Source: Bryobacterales bacterium (GTDB lineage Bacteria; Cyanobacteriota; Vampirovibrionia; Obscuribacterales; Obscuribacteraceae). From it: 5,757 nucleotides of DNA. The notes beneath the pieces are model-generated. The model searched no databases. It had not been told where the DNA came from and saw only the letters and a program-made list of their open reading frames with translations. Of this stretch, positions 5,079 through 5,757 are shown piece after piece. Each line of letters starts with the position of its first letter. Positions within the stretch are counted from its first letter, which is position 1. The translations under genes and the position numbers were made by a program. The stretch is from the NCBI GenBank assembly GCA_903970295.1, contig CAJCHQ010000685.1:1-5757 (forward strand), given 5' to 3'.

Positions 5079-5508
5079 AACTTTAGTAGCTAATCGATGA
5101 TTCTGGACCCTTGACCCGAATACCAAAAGTATGGATGAGCATAAGGCCATACGACCGCCCCGCGACAATAAAACTAAGCAAGGGTGCACCCTGATCCTGG
5201 CACGATACCAGCCTGGCTTGCCAGTGCAGTCTCAAAACGAATTATTAAGAGACCTGAGCAAATTACGGCAGCAATAGAAAATTGAGCAATCTTGGATCTG
5301 AGAGAAGCAATCCAGATGCCACCGCAGGCAGTGCCAGCGCCAGAGGTAGAGGGGCATCATAATAAATCCCTGATTCAGTCCTGGATGATATTCGCTTAAA
5401 CAGGTTCATTCTTCAATCGACTGTCAATGCGGATGCGCATACTCACGCTAGCCTGTTATGCTAAAAGGCACATGCCCGTAAGTAAGTAGAGCCTCGCCCG
5501 AAGATCTA
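5079..5508. other. Divergent intergenic region between patatin and Fur-family genes
   Basis: About 430 bases (320 if the patatin starts at 5189). No gene was found; a 27-codon frame at 5316-5399 lacks a Shine-Dalgarno at useful spacing. I see a direct repeat AGCAATC at 5285-5291 and 5306-5312 (21 bp apart) and an 8-bp palindrome ATGCGCAT at 5433-5440. A poor -10-like TATGCT lies at 5457-5462. No confident promoter or classical Fur/Zur box could be placed for either gene, though both must be expressed from here. Confidence 0.5.
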
Positions 5509-5757
5509 ATGACATCAGACAAACATAGCCATTCCAGCACTGCCGTCCATAACGAGCGCCTGACCAAAGGTTCCAAAAAAGTTCTTGAAGTCCTGGAACG
5601 TTTAACAGACTTGAGCAGCGCTCAGGACATCCATGGACAATTGCGAACAGAGGACCCCAATGGACCAGGACTGACAACGGTCTATCGGTCTCTGGAATCA
5701 TTGGTCAGCCTAGGTCTTGTCCAGGCAGTCGATCTGGGCGATGGCGAGCGCCGCAGA
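5509..5757 (+). CDS. Fur-family metal-responsive transcriptional repressor, N-terminal part
   Basis: The frame is open from ATG 5509 to the right edge, giving the first 83 residues of a protein usually of about 130-160. Residues 20-75 match the Fur winged-helix DNA-binding domain: a helix KGSKKVLEVLERL, the segment SSAQDIHGQLR, and the recognition helix in LTTVYRSLESLVSLGLVQAVD, where TVYR-x2-L-x2-L-x3-GLV is the family signature. LGDGERRR leads into the wing and hinge. Family members are dimeric repressors sensing Fe (Fur), Zn (Zur), Mn (Mur) or peroxide (PerR). The subtype is set by the C-terminal metal-binding half, which is off the window, so no symbol is given. The N-terminus is extended and polar with three His among the first 14 residues. 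The Shine-Dalgarno is weak (GAAGA at 5500-5504). The gene is divergent from the patatin gene. Confidence 0.85.
   Translation, partial: MTSDKHSHSSTAVHNERLTKGSKKVLEVLERLTDLSSAQDIHGQLRTEDPNGPGLTTVYRSLESLVSLGLVQAVDLGDGERRR

Noticed and set aside
5285..5312. Direct repeat AGCAATC, 21 bp apart
   Set aside because: Seven-base repeats at this distance are common by chance and no third copy or promoter context supports an operator.
5316..5399. 27-codon plus-strand frame in the patatin/Fur gap
   Set aside because: It lacks a Shine-Dalgarno at useful distance, has biased composition and resembles nothing known.
1..5757. CRISPR array, insertion sequence, tRNA, toxin-antitoxin or phage-defence module
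   Set aside because: I saw no regularly spaced repeats, terminal inverted repeats, transposase motifs, cloverleaf or paired small genes. The patatin stands alone, without a CD-NTase (CBASS) partner.

Overview
This 5,757-base window is mid-GC bacterial chromosome (close to half G+C by eye) with short intergenic gaps and no tRNA, rRNA, CRISPR array, transposase or phage gene that I can recognise. Nothing in it fixes the taxonomy. The mix of a leucine-rich-repeat protein, a periplasmic alginate-lyase-family protein, a bacterial metallothionein, orphan proteins, a patatin and a Fur-family regulator suggests a free-living environmental Gram-negative-type bacterium. A non-photosynthetic relative of cyanobacteria (Vampirovibrionia/Obscuribacterales-like) is one guess, held weakly.

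Layout, left to right. (1) 1-357 (+): C-terminal end of a leucine-rich-repeat-like protein that begins outside the window. (2) 528-1670 (+): exported protein of the alginate lyase family. (3) 1849-2127 (+): a bacterial metallothionein of the SmtA/BmtA type with nine cysteines and an unusually long, cysteine-free linker, preceded by a strong Shine-Dalgarno site and a perfect 12-bp palindrome. (4) 2128-2529: 402 bases without a gene, holding two perfect inverted repeats and a good sigma70-type promoter for the next gene. (5) 2530-3498 (+): 322-residue protein of unknown function, possibly DUF4299-like. (6) 3677-4216 (+): 179-residue orphan protein whose leader carries two 6-2-6 dyads spaced exactly 30 bp apart and a hairpin that could hide its ribosome binding site. 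(7) 4131-5078 (-): patatin-like phospholipase, convergent with and overlapping gene 6 by 86 bp. (8) 5079-5508: divergent intergenic region. (9) 5509-right edge (+): N-terminal half of a Fur-family metal-responsive repressor.

The genes do not form one obvious operon or pathway. Six of seven run on the plus strand, but the gaps of roughly 170-400 bases and the separate regulatory-looking elements suggest mostly independent units. The one functional thread is metal handling: the metallothionein binds Zn/Cd/Cu-type ions and the Fur-family protein is probably a metal-sensing repressor, but they lie about 3.4 kb apart and no shared operator was found. I found no complete new multi-gene system. The best leads are the metallothionein with its expanded linker and the tandem dyad array in front of the 179-residue orphan gene.
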